This document shows positions 33,128 through 45,037 of a DNA stretch of 64,000 nucleotides, in pieces (position 1 is the stretch's first letter; each line of letters starts with the position of its first letter). The DNA lies in contig CP002084.1 of assembly GCA_000143165.1 (NCBI GenBank), positions 1,302,001 through 1,366,000 on the forward strand, given 5' to 3'. This stretch comes from Dehalogenimonas lykanthroporepellens BL-DC-9. GTDB lineage: Bacteria; Chloroflexota; Dehalococcoidia; Dehalococcoidales; Dehalococcoidaceae. The notes under the pieces are model-generated. The model had not been told where the DNA came from and searched no databases. It was given only the letters and a program-made list of their open reading frames with translations. A program made the translations under genes and the position numbers.

Positions 33128-35329
33128 TCAACCGCCGGCGTGAGTTTTGATGTCGTCACCCAGCCGGATGACGCTGGTCACGCCCTTGATGCTTTCGGTC
33201 TTGGAAATAAGCCTGGCCAGTTGCGACAGACTGCGGGTTTCAATGAAAAGCACGATGGTGGTCACCTTTTCCGGACTTTCCGAAACCGACATGCTGGTAA
33301 TGTTGACCTTCTCATCGGCGATAAGGGTGGAGACATCCCGTACCAGCCCTACCCGGTCCCAGGCGGTTACCTGCAGGCGGGCTGGATAAAGCCGATCGTT
33401 CTGTCCCCAGGCGACCTGTACCAGGCGTTCCGGCTCATCTTCCTTGGTTACGTTATGGCAGTCCGCCCGGTGGATGGTGACTCCCTGAGCGCGGGTGACG
33501 TAGCCGATGATGTCGTCCCCTGGCAGGGGCTGACAACATCCGGCAATCTTGGTCAAAATGTCGCCGATACCCATGACTGAAATGCCGGTGTTTACCACCT
33601 TGCCCGGACTCTGGGATAAGGCAACCGTCGGCTCGACACTGGCGGCTTTGGGCGCTTCCACCACCGGCACCTGGGTCAGGGCTACCGAATGCGCTGACAG
33701 TCCCCCGTAGCCGATGGCGGCCAGGAAGTCGTCAACGCTGTCATAATTATAATTGGCGGTCAGATTCTTGATTTCCGGGAACTTAAGCCCCATATGGCGG
33801 AACTCTTTCTCCAGTATCTCCCGGCCTTTTTCGATGTTCTCGGTGCGTTCCTGCTTCTTGAACCACTGTCGGATCTTGGTGATGGCATGGGAGGTTTTGA
33901 CGTAGCCGAGGTTGGGGTTGAGCCAGTCCCGGGACGGGCCTTTGTTCTTCCGGGTAGTGACGATTTCCACCACTTCTGCGTTTTTCAGCTGATAGTCCAA
34001 GCTGACCAGCTTGCCGTTGACCTTGGCGCCGACACACCGGTGTCCCAGTTCGGTATGCACCCGGTAGGCGAAGTCCAGCGGGGTGGCGCCCTTGGGCAGG
34101 TCCTTGATTTCGCCGCCGGGGGTGAAGACGAATACCTGGTCGTTGAAGATGTCGGTCTTGACCGATTCCAGGAACTCCTCGGCGCCGGCCAGGTCGCGAT
34201 GCCAGTCCACCAGTTGACGCAACCATGAAATCCGGTCTTCATTATGGCTGGTTGAGCGCTCGTTTTCCTTGTAACGCCAGTGGGCGGCGACGCCGTATTC
34301 CGCCAGTCGGTGCATGTCGTAGGTGCGTATCTGTATCTCCAGCGGGGTACCGTTAAGGGACAGCACGGCGGTATGCAGGGACTGGTAGCCGTTGGGCTTG
34401 GGGTTGGCGATATAGTCGTCGAAGGAACCAGGAATGGGGTGCCAGAGGTTATGAACGGCGCCGAGGGCGGTGTAACATTCGTTGACCGTGTTGACCAGTA
34501 CCCGGATGGCCAGCAGGTCGTAAATCTCGTCGAAATGCCGCCCCTGGGCTGAATATTTTTCCGCCTTCTGGTGCAGTGAAAAGATATGCTTGGCGCGGCC
34601 GTTGACTTCCGGCTTCAGCCCGGCGTTTTCGAACTCCGATTTCAGGATATTGATGACTTTGGTGATGAATTCCTCGCGCTGGGCGCGCTTGCCGGCGATC
34701 AACCGGGCCAGTTGCTTGTAGCGCACTGGCTCCAGGAAGCGGAAGGACAGGTCTTCCAGTTGCCACTTGATTTCCCAGATGCCCAGCCGGTGGGCCAGCG
34801 GGGCGTAGATTTCCATGGTTTCCCGCGCGATGTCCTTCTGTTTTTCGGACGGCATGGCGTCCAGGGTACGCATGTTATGCAGGCGGTCCGAGAGTTTGAT
34901 GAAGACGACGCGGAGGTCTTCGGCCATGGCCACCAGCATCTTGCGCAGGTTTTCCGCCTGCCGTTCGTAGGTGGTGTTGCCGGAAAACCGGGTCTCACCG
35001 GGGGCGGCCAGGGACAGTTTGGCCAGTTTGGTGACTCCGTCGACCAGCCGGGCGACGTCGGGTCCGAATTTTTCCTCGATGCCGGCCAGGGGGATGTCGG
35101 AGTCTTCCGGAACATCGTGAAGCAATGCCGCGGCGATGGCGGTGGTATCCAGCTGAAGGTCGGCCAGTTCCATGGCTACCGCCAAAGGGTGCTCAATGTA
35201 AGGCTCGCCAGAGCGTCGGGTCTGTCCCTGGTGGGCTTCGGCCGCAAAGTCATAGGCCGCCTGAATGATATTCAGCTTTTCCGGCGGCAGGTAACGGGAG
35301 CAGACCTCTAAGAGAACGGAAATTTCCAT
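33128..35329 (-). CDS. rel: Bifunctional (p)ppGpp synthetase/hydrolase Rel
   Basis: The 733-residue protein has all domains of long RSH proteins: HD hydrolase (YIEHPLAVAMELA, AALLHDVPEDSD), synthetase (YDLLAIRVLVNTVNECY, PKPNGYQSLHTAV), TGS (VFVFTPGGEIKDLPKGATPLDFAY), a Cys-rich region (IAGCCQPLPGDDIIGY) and a C-terminal ACT domain. The HD motif is intact, so hydrolysis is expected. It is the stringent-response enzyme of the cytoplasm. Confidence 0.97.
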   Translation of the reverse strand: MEISVLLEVCSRYLPPEKLNIIQAAYDFAAEAHQGQTRRSGEPYIEHPLAVAMELADLQLDTTAIAAALLHDVPEDSDIPLAGIEEKFGPDVARLVDGVTKLAKLSLAAPGETRFSGNTTYERQAENLRKMLVAMAEDLRVVFIKLSDRLHNMRTLDAMPSEKQKDIARETMEIYAPLAHRLGIWEIKWQLEDLSFRFLEPVRYKQLARLIAGKRAQREEFITKVINILKSEFENAGLKPEVNGRAKHIFSLHQKAEKYSAQGRHFDEIYDLLAIRVLVNTVNECYTALGAVHNLWHPIPGSFDDYIANPKPNGYQSLHTAVLSLNGTPLEIQIRTYDMHRLAEYGVAAHWRYKENERSTSHNEDRISWLRQLVDWHRDLAGAEEFLESVKTDIFNDQVFVFTPGGEIKDLPKGATPLDFAYRVHTELGHRCVGAKVNGKLVSLDYQLKNAEVVEIVTTRKNKGPSRDWLNPNLGYVKTSHAITKIRQWFKKQERTENIEKGREILEKEFRHMGLKFPEIKNLTANYNYDSVDDFLAAIGYGGLSAHSVALTQVPVVEAPKAASVEPTVALSQSPGKVVNTGISVMGIGDILTKIAGCCQPLPGDDIIGYVTRAQGVTIHRADCHNVTKEDEPERLVQVAWGQNDRLYPARLQVTAWDRVGLVRDVSTLIADEKVNITSMSVSESPEKVTTIVLFIETRSLSQLARLISKTESIKGVTSVIRLGDDIKTHAGG

Positions 35330-35414
35330 TGATTTACCATAAAATGGCTGATGTTCAAGTATAGCAAAACGGCTGAACTCTGTCAGCCGTTCTGTGACAG
35401 CTCATAGCCGTGTT

Positions 35415-35660
35415 TTATTCAGCGCTGTCTTCTGCCTGGTCGCCGGTGTCTTCGGTTTCTTCCTGATGGGCGACTTCGACGATTCGTTCTTCCGGGGGCG
35501 CCGAATCGGCCTCCTGCAGAGGGCTGAAAAGGCGGGGGTCGAGTTCGTCGGGGTTGTCGGTTTCGGGATGAATCTCTCCGTCAGTTCCAGGGGCCTCAAC
35601 CTCTTTTTCCGGCTCTGCCGGCTGGTTTTCGGTGTCTTTTAATTCTTTGTCGTCAACCAT
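35415..35660 (-). CDS. Small acidic, Glu/Pro-rich protein
   Basis: From ATG at 35660 the 81-residue product is highly acidic and low in complexity (KDTENQPAEPEKEVEAPG and similar), with no hydrophobic core, so it is probably disordered. A GGAG lies before the start, which comes one base after the stop of the upstream membrane protein gene, implying coupling. No family was recognised. The function is unknown. Confidence 0.55.
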   Translation of the reverse strand: MVDDKELKDTENQPAEPEKEVEAPGTDGEIHPETDNPDELDPRLFSPLQEADSAPPEERIVEVAHQEETEDTGDQAEDSAE

Positions 35661-35661
35661 T

Positions 35662-36228
35662 TCAGTCTCCAAAGATCTGACTTAGCCAGGGCCGACTGGC
35701 CAGTACCAGGGTCAGGGAAATCACCTCGAGCAGAAAGAACCAGACGGCGATGTGCAGTTCATTGACCTTCTTCTTCATGACTACGGCGTTCCATTCATAG
35801 GACGAGATGAAGTGAGTGGTCAGCCGCCGCTTGGTGAACTGGTACGGCTGAGCGATATAGTAGTCCCTCAGCGGCCGTGGTTCCGGGTCCCGGAAATACG
35901 GCCGGCGCACCCAGGAACGCATGGCCAGGATGACCGCCATCACATAGAACAGGATGGGGATGGAAAACATGACCATGGGCAGGGTTTCGTTGATGGTGCC
36001 CAGTATGGCCGCCTGGGCGGCGGCGCCCATACCGATGACGACGCTGGAAACGAACATCAGAGTGCCGGACTTGCCGTCCAGAGAGTCGATCTGGCGTAAC
36101 TGCACCTCCAGCCGTTCTTTGACTTCATTATAAACCAGTTCCAGGCTGGGCAGTTCCGGCTCTTCCTTTTCGGTTTCCGGTGTTTTCGATTCGGTCTCGG
36201 CGCTGTTCATGATACTGATTTTCAGCAT
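35662..36228 (-). CDS. Membrane protein of unknown function, three helices
   Basis: The product has about 188 residues. An acidic N-terminus and a short helical stretch (LELVYNEVKERLEVQLRQID) precede two close membrane helices (LMFVSSVVIGMGAAAQAAIL and LPMVMFSIPILFYVMAVILA), then a soluble loop with RRPYFRDPEPRP and a C-terminal helix (IAVWFFLLEVISLTLVLA). The start is uncertain: ATG at 36228 has GAGGAG only one base away, ATG at 36210 has no ribosome site. It lies downstream of gyrB on the same strand... in transcription order gyrB is upstream by position 36324, leaving a 95-bp gap. Confidence 0.65.
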   Translation of the reverse strand: MLKISIMNSAETESKTPETEKEEPELPSLELVYNEVKERLEVQLRQIDSLDGKSGTLMFVSSVVIGMGAAAQAAILGTINETLPMVMFSIPILFYVMAVILAMRSWVRRPYFRDPEPRPLRDYYIAQPYQFTKRRLTTHFISSYEWNAVVMKKKVNELHIAVWFFLLEVISLTLVLASRPWLSQIFGD

Positions 36229-36323
36229 ACTCCTCGGCGGCTGGATTAGCAATGGCCCGGCGGTCCGGGGCGCCGGCAGGCGCCGAGTACTTCGCACCCT
36301 TGAAACTAAACGGGAGTCCCGTT

Positions 36324-38249
<1,926 letters not shown>

Positions 38250-38392
38250 AAACGTACCTTGAAATGTTATTTAGCGGGGATCGGCGCGGTTCGACGAAGG
38301 ACGATAAAATCAGGGTCAGCGGAAATCGGTTCGTAATTCATGCGCTCGATACCTTTCAATTATAACATTTCAAGATTGAAGGGGGCAAAGAT

Positions 38393-38422
38393 TAAAGCCG
38401 GTATTGGTTAAAACCGGCTTTA
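38393..38422. terminator. Hairpin terminator
   Basis: TAAAGCCGGT (38393-38402) pairs with ACCGGCTTTA (38413-38422) around a ten-base loop. It lies downstream of the minus-strand membrane gene that ends at 38452 and upstream of gyrB. Confidence 0.65.
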
Positions 38423-38451
38423 ATAAGCTATTTGTGTCCGGGCGGAAGGCT

Positions 38452-38811
38452 TTAAATTCGGTTCGGTTCAATCTGCTGTTGACGATAGCCATGAATCAGC
38501 GGTAGCCAGAAGATGGCCAGCAGGAAGACGATATTAATGGTGGAAATATCCTGCTCAATGGGGAGAACCGGTTCCAACAGCATCGCGGAGAGCCAGGCGA
38601 TGCCCAGTATTACCCAGCGCCAGACTCGCAACCTGTGGGGAATCAGGGCGGTTACCCAGGCGAGGGCAATGATGACAGCAGTAGCTACCCAGAAAGCAAA
38701 AAGCAGATATTGCCCGCTCACGGCGATGATAGCGATGAACACCAGACTGGCGAGGATATTTACTATCAGCAGGGACTCGAGGCCTCCTTTGGTGGGTTTG
38801 CTGTGAGACAT
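38452..38811 (-). CDS. Small four-helix membrane protein
   Basis: From ATG at 38811 (AGGAGGGTCAG upstream) the 119-residue product has a polar start and four hydrophobic segments (LLIVNILASLVFIAIIAV, LLFAFWVATAVIIALAWVTAL, WRWVILGIAWLSAMLLEPVL, STINIVFLLAIFWLPLIHGY). No family was recognised. The longer frame upstream to 38946 is low-quality sequence and is not included. Confidence 0.65.
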   Translation of the reverse strand: MSHSKPTKGGLESLLIVNILASLVFIAIIAVSGQYLLFAFWVATAVIIALAWVTALIPHRLRVWRWVILGIAWLSAMLLEPVLPIEQDISTINIVFLLAIFWLPLIHGYRQQQIEPNRI

Positions 38812-38876
38812 TCTGACCCTCCTGTGTGGCTTGCGGTGAGATAATTCTTTCCCCCCACAAAAAGCAATGGTTAATT

Positions 38877-40019
38877 CTACCAGGCCATGCGGTAGAGTCG
38901 CTCCAGGTCGGCCTGGGTGACCTCGGTCGGGTTGCCGGTGATCCACGGCGACGATACCGGCGCCAGGCGGGCCAGTTCCGGTATGGCGCTTGAGGTGACA
39001 CCCAGGGTTTTCAGCCGCAGACGCATGCCAATGGATTTGAGCCAGCCTTCCACTGCCGACAGCCCGTCGGCAGTGCCGAAAACACGTTCGCCCAGCAGGG
39101 CTATCCGTTCCGCCCTGGCCCGTGAGACGTCGGCCAGCCAGGCCGGTAGCATGGCGGCCAGACCGTCGCCGTGGGCGATATCGAACAGGCCGGAGACCGG
39201 GTGCTCCATGCCGTGGAGGGTCATGGCGCCGTTACCGCCGCCCAGCCCGGAAAAAGCCGAACAGGCCATGGTGGAAGCCCAGCTCAGGGCGCGGCGGGCC
39301 GGCATATCGCTCAGGTTATCCCGGAGGCTCGGCAGGCAACTGACGACGGTACGCATGATGGCTTCCCGCCAGCCGTCGTTGAGGGGTTCCGGGTGACCGG
39401 CGGTGATGTAGGGCTCGAGAGCGTGGCAGAAAATGTCCACCCCGCCCTGGAGGGTCGGCGCCAGCGGCAGGGAGGCGGTCAGTTCCGGGTCGATGATGGC
39501 TGTGACCGGCTGGACCGACGGCCGCGACAGCACCCGCTTCTGATGGCTGTCCCAGTCGGTGATGACAGCGCCGGAATTGACCTCGGAGCCGGAAGCGGCC
39601 ACGGTCGGCACTGTAATGATGGGCGGCACGCGTCCGGCGGGGTCGTCACCGGTGGTGATATAGTGCCAGACAGGCTGGTCGCCGGCTGAGGCTAAGGCTA
39701 TCCCCTTGGCGGCATCCATTGACGAACCGCCGCCGAGGGCTATCACCAGGTCGATATTCTCCCGGCGCACCAGAGCCGAGCCTTCGTCGACGGTGGAAGC
39801 CCTGGGGTTGGGTTCCACCCGGTCGAAAAGAAACGCTTGAACGCCGGCTTTTTCCAGAAGGTCGGCGGCGCGGTCCAGCAGTCCCAGCCGCCTAAGGTTA
39901 TGACGGCCGGAGACGATGATGGCGCGTTGCCCCGCTACCGCGGCTTCCTGACCTAGGCGGGCGAAAACGCCTTCCCCGACGATGATTCTGGTGGGCATGT
40001 CGAACACGGTAGATGTCAT
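38877..40019 (-). CDS. Iron-containing (group III) alcohol dehydrogenase
   Basis: This 380-residue enzyme has the nucleotide loop VIALGGGSSMDAAKGIAL near residue 95 and the metal-binding residues of group III alcohol dehydrogenases (Asp and His in DIFCHALEPYI, MEHPVSGLFDIAHGDGLA). It should interconvert alcohols and aldehydes with NAD(P)H; the substrate is unknown. It diverges from the ROK kinase gene. Confidence 0.9.
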   Translation of the reverse strand: MTSTVFDMPTRIIVGEGVFARLGQEAAVAGQRAIIVSGRHNLRRLGLLDRAADLLEKAGVQAFLFDRVEPNPRASTVDEGSALVRRENIDLVIALGGGSSMDAAKGIALASAGDQPVWHYITTGDDPAGRVPPIITVPTVAASGSEVNSGAVITDWDSHQKRVLSRPSVQPVTAIIDPELTASLPLAPTLQGGVDIFCHALEPYITAGHPEPLNDGWREAIMRTVVSCLPSLRDNLSDMPARRALSWASTMACSAFSGLGGGNGAMTLHGMEHPVSGLFDIAHGDGLAAMLPAWLADVSRARAERIALLGERVFGTADGLSAVEGWLKSIGMRLRLKTLGVTSSAIPELARLAPVSSPWITGNPTEVTQADLERLYRMAW

Positions 40020-40132
40020 GATGGGTGATTTCTCCTTTTTCGAGACTCGCCTCCACTATATGCCCGCCTTCCGGGATGAGTCAAACCCGTTCGTTTGCGC
40101 CCTGAACGAAGCGGGGCATATAATTTCAGGGT

Positions 40133-41083
40133 ATGAAAAATGCGGCACCGATACTGGTAGCCGACCTGGGCGGCACCAAGGTTCTGGCCGGGGCGGTGGG
40201 CGAAGGCAATCGCCTGGAATATCGCGTCCGGCGCGGGTCGGCCGGTGCCGGCAGTCAGGACGAAATCCTGACCAACCTTTACGGTGCGCTGACAGAGGTG
40301 GCGGCGGCCATGCCGGAGCCGCCGCAGGCTGTAGCTGTTGCCTCGGCCGGGGCCATCGACCTGGCCGCCGGAGTCGTCACCCATTCCCCGAACATGATGG
40401 CGGTTAACGGTTTGCCGCTCCGCACCATGATTTCAGAAAAATATGGCTTGCCGACGGTACTGCTTAACGACGCCTCCGCCGCGGCGCTGGCCGAGCACCG
40501 GCTGGGTGCCGGCCGGGGGTGCCGCGACATGATTTTCCTGACCGTATCCACCGGCATCGGCGGGGGCATCATCATCGACGGGCGCCTCTATCAGGGAATC
40601 GACGGTACGGCCGGTGAATTCGGGCATACCGTCATCGACCGGCACGGAGAGCCGGACACCTGTGGCGCCCGCGGTTGTCTGGAGCAGTATGCCTCCGGGA
40701 CGGCCATTGCCCGCCGGGCGAAGCAACTGCTGGACGCCGGACGACGTTCGGAACTGGAAGCCGGGCGCGACCGGTTGAGCGCCGCCGATGTGGCTGACGC
40801 GGCGGCCCGGGGCGATGCGCTGGCTACCGAAGTCTTCGATGAAGCTCTGCAGGCGCTGGGGTTGGGACTGGTCAGTATAGTCAATGTCTTCAATCCCGAA
40901 GTCATTGTCATCGGCGGCGGTGTCAGCGGAACCGGATCACAACTTTTCGAGCCGGTACGCCGGATGGTGGCCGAACACGCTTACCAACTGCCGGCCCGGC
41001 GAGTCAGCATAGTGCCCGCCGAACTGGGCGATGAAGCCGGGGTCATCGGCGCGGCGCTGTACGCCAGGGAGGAACTGAGTTAA
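40133..41083 (+). CDS. ROK-family sugar kinase, probable glucokinase
   Basis: The 316-residue protein starts with the phosphate loop VADLGGTKVLAGAV, has LLNDASAAALAEHRLGAGRG and TVSTGIGGGIIIDG, and the ROK zinc motif CGARGCLEQYASG. Glucokinase is the likely activity; other hexoses cannot be excluded. Its stop TAA shares a base with the ATG of galU, so they are coupled. Together they give glucose-6-phosphate and UDP-glucose. Confidence 0.9.
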   Translation: MKNAAPILVADLGGTKVLAGAVGEGNRLEYRVRRGSAGAGSQDEILTNLYGALTEVAAAMPEPPQAVAVASAGAIDLAAGVVTHSPNMMAVNGLPLRTMISEKYGLPTVLLNDASAAALAEHRLGAGRGCRDMIFLTVSTGIGGGIIIDGRLYQGIDGTAGEFGHTVIDRHGEPDTCGARGCLEQYASGTAIARRAKQLLDAGRRSELEAGRDRLSAADVADAAARGDALATEVFDEALQALGLGLVSIVNVFNPEVIVIGGGVSGTGSQLFEPVRRMVAEHAYQLPARRVSIVPAELGDEAGVIGAALYAREELS

Positions 41084-41907
41084 TGAGTATTTTCAAGAAG
41101 GCGGTCATCGCCGCCGGCGGCGCCGGCACGCGTCTGCTACCGATAACCAAGAGCGTGCCCAAGGAGATGTTACCGCTGGGGGTCAAACCGGTTGTTCAGT
41201 ACTCGGTGGAGGAAATCACCGCCGCCGGTATCAAGGATATCACTTTCGTCATCGCCCACGGCAAGGAATCCATCGTGGATTACTTCAGTCCCGACCCGGG
41301 GCTGGAGACGTTTCTGGTGGCCCGCGGCGACGCCGCCAGTCTGCGCAAGGTGCGGGCGTTATCGCGAATGGCCCACTTCAACCGGGTGTACCAGTCAGCG
41401 CCGCTGGGTCTGGGCCACGCCGTCAAGATGGCCCGGGAGTCGGTCGGCGATGAGCCGTTCGCCCTGGTACTGCCCGATGACGTCATTGACGCGCCGGAAC
41501 CGGCGCTCAAGCAGATGCAGGAAGTATACAAGAAGCACCCCGGCAACATTCTGCTGGTGGCCGCCTGCCAGCCGGAAGACACGGCCAGTTACGGCATCGT
41601 CGATGCCGAGACGATATCGCCGGGGGTGTACCGGGTCAGGGACATCGTCGAAAAACCGCGCCCGGGCGAAGCCCCTTCCAATCTGGCGGTCATCGGCCGT
41701 TACCTGCTGTTGCCTGAAGTGTTTGATGCCGTGGAACAACTGAAACCCGGCAAGGGCGGGGAGTTCCAGCTGACCGACGCCATCCGCGCCCTGCTGGACG
41801 CCCAGCCGGTCTATGCCTGCGAACTGGACGGCCGGCATTACGATATGGGTACGCCCGAAGGCCGCCAGGCGGCGGTCGAAGCCTGGGCGCTTCGTCCGGC
41901 TCATTGA
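41083..41907 (+). CDS. galU: UTP-glucose-1-phosphate uridylyltransferase
   Basis: The 274-residue enzyme makes UDP-glucose. The nucleotide motif is AAGGAGTRLLPITKSVPKEM, followed by LPLGVKPVVQYSVEE, then VLPDDVIDA and the C-terminal GGEFQLTDAIRALL and GRHYDMGTPEG. Its start overlaps the ROK kinase stop. UDP-glucose could feed glycolipids or protein glycosylation; no cell-wall gene is seen nearby. Confidence 0.94.
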   Translation: MSIFKKAVIAAGGAGTRLLPITKSVPKEMLPLGVKPVVQYSVEEITAAGIKDITFVIAHGKESIVDYFSPDPGLETFLVARGDAASLRKVRALSRMAHFNRVYQSAPLGLGHAVKMARESVGDEPFALVLPDDVIDAPEPALKQMQEVYKKHPGNILLVAACQPEDTASYGIVDAETISPGVYRVRDIVEKPRPGEAPSNLAVIGRYLLLPEVFDAVEQLKPGKGGEFQLTDAIRALLDAQPVYACELDGRHYDMGTPEGRQAAVEAWALRPAH

Positions 41908-41992
41908 ATCACGCCTCCGCTGTCGATTGACATCCCCATACCCCTCGCCTACAATCTAAAATTATTACTCAGAGGATTGGTACGATACGATT

Positions 41993-44563
41993 ATGCCCAT
42001 GACCGGTGACCAGTTGCGCACGCTTTTCCTGGACTATTTCGCGGAAAAAGGCCACAAGGTTATGCCCTCCGCTTCCCTGATACCCCACGGCGACCCGACC
42101 CTGCTGTTGACCACCGCCGGCATGGTACAGTTCAAGCCCTATTTCCTGGGCCGGGAAAAACCGCCGGCCACCCGGCTGACCAGCACTCAGAAATGCTTCC
42201 GTACCACCGATATCGACGCCGTCGGCGACGCTTCGCACCTGACCTTCTTCGAGATGCTGGGCAACTTTTCGGTCGGCGACTATTTCAAGAAAGAAGCTAT
42301 CGACCTGGCCTGGGAATTCGTCACCGAACGGCTCGGGTTGCCGATGGAACGCCTGTGGGTGACCGTTTTTCTGGACGATGACGAAGCCATCCGCTTCTGG
42401 CGGGACAAGGGCCTACCGGCCGAACGCATCGTGCGACTGGGCGAAAAGGACAATTTCTGGGGCCCGGCCGGGGATTCCGGCCCCTGCGGTCCCTGCTCCG
42501 AAATACACTATGATTTTGGCGAAGCCGCCGGTTGCGGTAAGCCAGACTGCGGCCCGGCCTGTTCCTGCGGACGTTTCTGCGAGATCTGGAACCTGGTGTT
42601 CATGCAGTTCAACCAGGATACCGCTGGCACCCGCACTCCCCTGCCCCGGCCCAACATCGACACCGGCATGGGACTGGAGAGGCTGTCGGCCATCATGCAG
42701 GGGGTGCCATCGGTGTATCAGACCGACCGTTTCGACTACCTGCTGGACAGGGTGGCCGAGGTTTCCGGCAGGGAATACGGCCGGGACGCCGAAACCGACC
42801 GGGCGATGCGTATCGTGGCCGAACATTCCCGCGGCATCACCTTTCTCATCGCCGACGGCGTCATCCCGTCCAACGAGAGCCGGGGTTATGTCCTGCGGCG
42901 ACTGCTGAGGCGTACCGCCCTTTTCGGCCGTATGCTGGGACTCGACCAGCCGTTCATGGTGCCGCTGGTCGAAGCGGTCATCGAGCGAATGAGCCCGGCC
43001 TATCCGGAACTGACCGGCCGACGGGAGTTTATCATCGAACTGGTGGCCCGGGAGGAATCCCGTTTCGCCGAAACGCTGTTGACCGGCATGCAACTCCTGG
43101 AGGACATGATGGCCGGGGCCGGAGAGGGCCGGATGATTACCGGCGAACAGGCCTTCCGGCTCTATGATACCTACGGCTTCCCGCTGGATTTGACGATGGA
43201 AATCGCCTCCGGTAAAGGTTTTGGCGTCGATGAAGCCGGCTTTGACCGGGAGATGGGGCGACAGCGGGAGAAAGCCCGCGCCGGCGCCCGGTTTGGCACC
43301 GACAAGGCTGTCCCTCTGGATCACACTTTTCAGCACACCTGCTTTACCGGCTACGATACCCTGTCGCAATACGGCACCATCGACGGCATCATCAGGAACA
43401 ACGCCCAGACTGACGTTATCAGCGAGGGCGAGCACGGCGGGCTGGTGCTGGATAAAACAGCCTTTTACGCCGAGATGGGTGGTCAGGCCGGCGATATCGG
43501 CCGGATTACCGCCGGCGACAGCGTCTTCGAGGTGACCGGCACCGTTCTGCTTTCCCCCGGCGTCACCATCCACCAGGGTTATGTCGCCCGGGGCGCTTTC
43601 CGTATCGGTGATGAAGCCCTGACGGCCGTCGACCCGACAACTCGTTACGACACCGCTCGCAATCACACCGCCACCCATCTGCTCCAGGCGGCGCTCATCG
43701 AGGTGCTGGGCGAACACATCCAGCAAAGGGGTTCGGTAGTGGCTCCCGACCGATTGCGCTTCGACTTTTCCCACCTGAAGGCGGTCACGCCCGAAGAACT
43801 GATCCGGGTGGAAGCCATCGTCAATGAGCGCATCCGGGAAAACCACCCGGTGACGGCGGCCGAAACCGGCTATCGGGACGCCCTCAAGTCCGGGGTGACC
43901 GCCCTCTTCGGCGAAAAATACGGCGAGACGGTGCGGGTACTGTCCATCGGAAGTGACCGCCGCGTGTCCGCCGAGCTGTGCGGCGGCACCCATATCCGGG
44001 CTACCGGTGAAATAGGTTATTTCAAGATTATCAGCGAGTCCAGCGTCGGCGCCGGCCTGCGGCGCATCGAGGCCGTCACCGGCCGGGGAGCTGAGGCCTG
44101 GCTGAGCGAGCAGTTCACTAACAGCCGCGAAAAGCTTGAGCGGCTTCAGACCGAGCTCGACGACGAGCGCCGCTCAGCGGCCGAACTCAAGCGGGAACTG
44201 GCCCGGCAGAGAGCGCTGTCGCTGACCGCAGGGGCTCGGGATATAGACGGCGGCAAACTGCTGGCTGTCGAGGTGCCCGATACCGACATGGAAACCCTGC
44301 GCGACATGGCCGATGAACTGCGCGGCCGCCTAGGCTCGGCGGTCATCGTCCTGGCTTCGGTTCAGGGTGACAAACCGGTGTTTCTGGCGGCGGTCACCGA
44401 TGACCTGGTGGCCCGCGGCTATCATGCCGGCAATATCATCAAACGGCTGTCGCAAATAGCTGGCGGTGGTGGCGGCGGCAAGCCGCATCTGGCCCAGGGC
44501 GGCGGCCGTGACAAGTCCAGACTGGCCGAAGCCCTGGCCGCGGTCAATGAGTTCATCAGGTAG
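41993..44563 (+). CDS. alaS: Alanyl-tRNA synthetase
   Basis: The 856-residue enzyme has the class II core (LTTAGMVQFKPYFLG, TFFEMLGNFSVGDYFK, NIDTGMGLERL), the editing domain with NHTATHLLQAAL and CGGTHIRATGEIG, and the C-terminal glycine-rich GGGGGGKPHLAQGGG. A cysteine group CGKPDCGPACSCGRFC near residue 180 is a zinc-binding insertion in the catalytic half. The first ATG is used; a second lies two codons further. Confidence 0.97.
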   Translation: MPMTGDQLRTLFLDYFAEKGHKVMPSASLIPHGDPTLLLTTAGMVQFKPYFLGREKPPATRLTSTQKCFRTTDIDAVGDASHLTFFEMLGNFSVGDYFKKEAIDLAWEFVTERLGLPMERLWVTVFLDDDEAIRFWRDKGLPAERIVRLGEKDNFWGPAGDSGPCGPCSEIHYDFGEAAGCGKPDCGPACSCGRFCEIWNLVFMQFNQDTAGTRTPLPRPNIDTGMGLERLSAIMQGVPSVYQTDRFDYLLDRVAEVSGREYGRDAETDRAMRIVAEHSRGITFLIADGVIPSNESRGYVLRRLLRRTALFGRMLGLDQPFMVPLVEAVIERMSPAYPELTGRREFIIELVAREESRFAETLLTGMQLLEDMMAGAGEGRMITGEQAFRLYDTYGFPLDLTMEIASGKGFGVDEAGFDREMGRQREKARAGARFGTDKAVPLDHTFQHTCFTGYDTLSQYGTIDGIIRNNAQTDVISEGEHGGLVLDKTAFYAEMGGQAGDIGRITAGDSVFEVTGTVLLSPGVTIHQGYVARGAFRIGDEALTAVDPTTRYDTARNHTATHLLQAALIEVLGEHIQQRGSVVAPDRLRFDFSHLKAVTPEELIRVEAIVNERIRENHPVTAAETGYRDALKSGVTALFGEKYGETVRVLSIGSDRRVSAELCGGTHIRATGEIGYFKIISESSVGAGLRRIEAVTGRGAEAWLSEQFTNSREKLERLQTELDDERRSAAELKRELARQRALSLTAGARDIDGGKLLAVEVPDTDMETLRDMADELRGRLGSAVIVLASVQGDKPVFLAAVTDDLVARGYHAGNIIKRLSQIAGGGGGGKPHLAQGGGRDKSRLAEALAAVNEFIR

Positions 44564-44569
44564 GGTGCC

Positions 44570-45001
44570 GTGTTCGAACGAGTCATCGGCCTCGATGTCG
44601 GCGATAAATGGGTCGGCGTCGCCCTGTCCGACCCCATGGGAGTCATCGCCCGCCCGCTGACCATACTGGAGCGGTGCGATGAAATCACCGATGCCGAAGC
44701 TGTTGTCCGGCTGGTCGGCGAGCATGACGCCGCCCGGGTGGTCATCGGCCTGCCGCGGCTCCTGAACGGGGTGGTCGGTACCCAGGCCGAGAGGGTTCAG
44801 TATTTCGCCCGGCGGCTGGCCTCACTGACCGACGTGCCGGTCATCTTTCAGGATGAGCGCTTTTCCACCGCCAGCGCCAAGGACATCATGAAATCCAACC
44901 GCCGCTACCGCAAGGGTTTTTATTCCCGGGAGCGGGATGACGCGGTGGCCGCCGCTGTCATCCTCCAGGACTGGCTGGACGAGAATCGGCCGCCGGCCTG
45001 A
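44570..45001 (+). CDS. ruvX: RuvX/YqgF, pre-16S rRNA nuclease
   Basis: This 143-residue protein has the RNase-H-like core: IGLDVGDKWVGVALSDPMG at the start, VVIGLPRLLNGVVG and a late FQDERFSTASA with the catalytic Asp and Glu. It trims the 5' end of 16S rRNA. The start is GTG, seven bases after the alaS stop, the common alaS-ruvX order. Confidence 0.93.
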   Translation: MFERVIGLDVGDKWVGVALSDPMGVIARPLTILERCDEITDAEAVVRLVGEHDAARVVIGLPRLLNGVVGTQAERVQYFARRLASLTDVPVIFQDERFSTASAKDIMKSNRRYRKGFYSRERDDAVAAAVILQDWLDENRPPA

Positions 45002-45037
45002 AGATACGATATTTTTCATCAAGGACAAATTACCATC

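Noticed and set aside
42413-43993. A 526-codon minus-strand frame inside alaS
   Set aside because: Same explanation: shadow of a high-GC gene, with no family-like segment.
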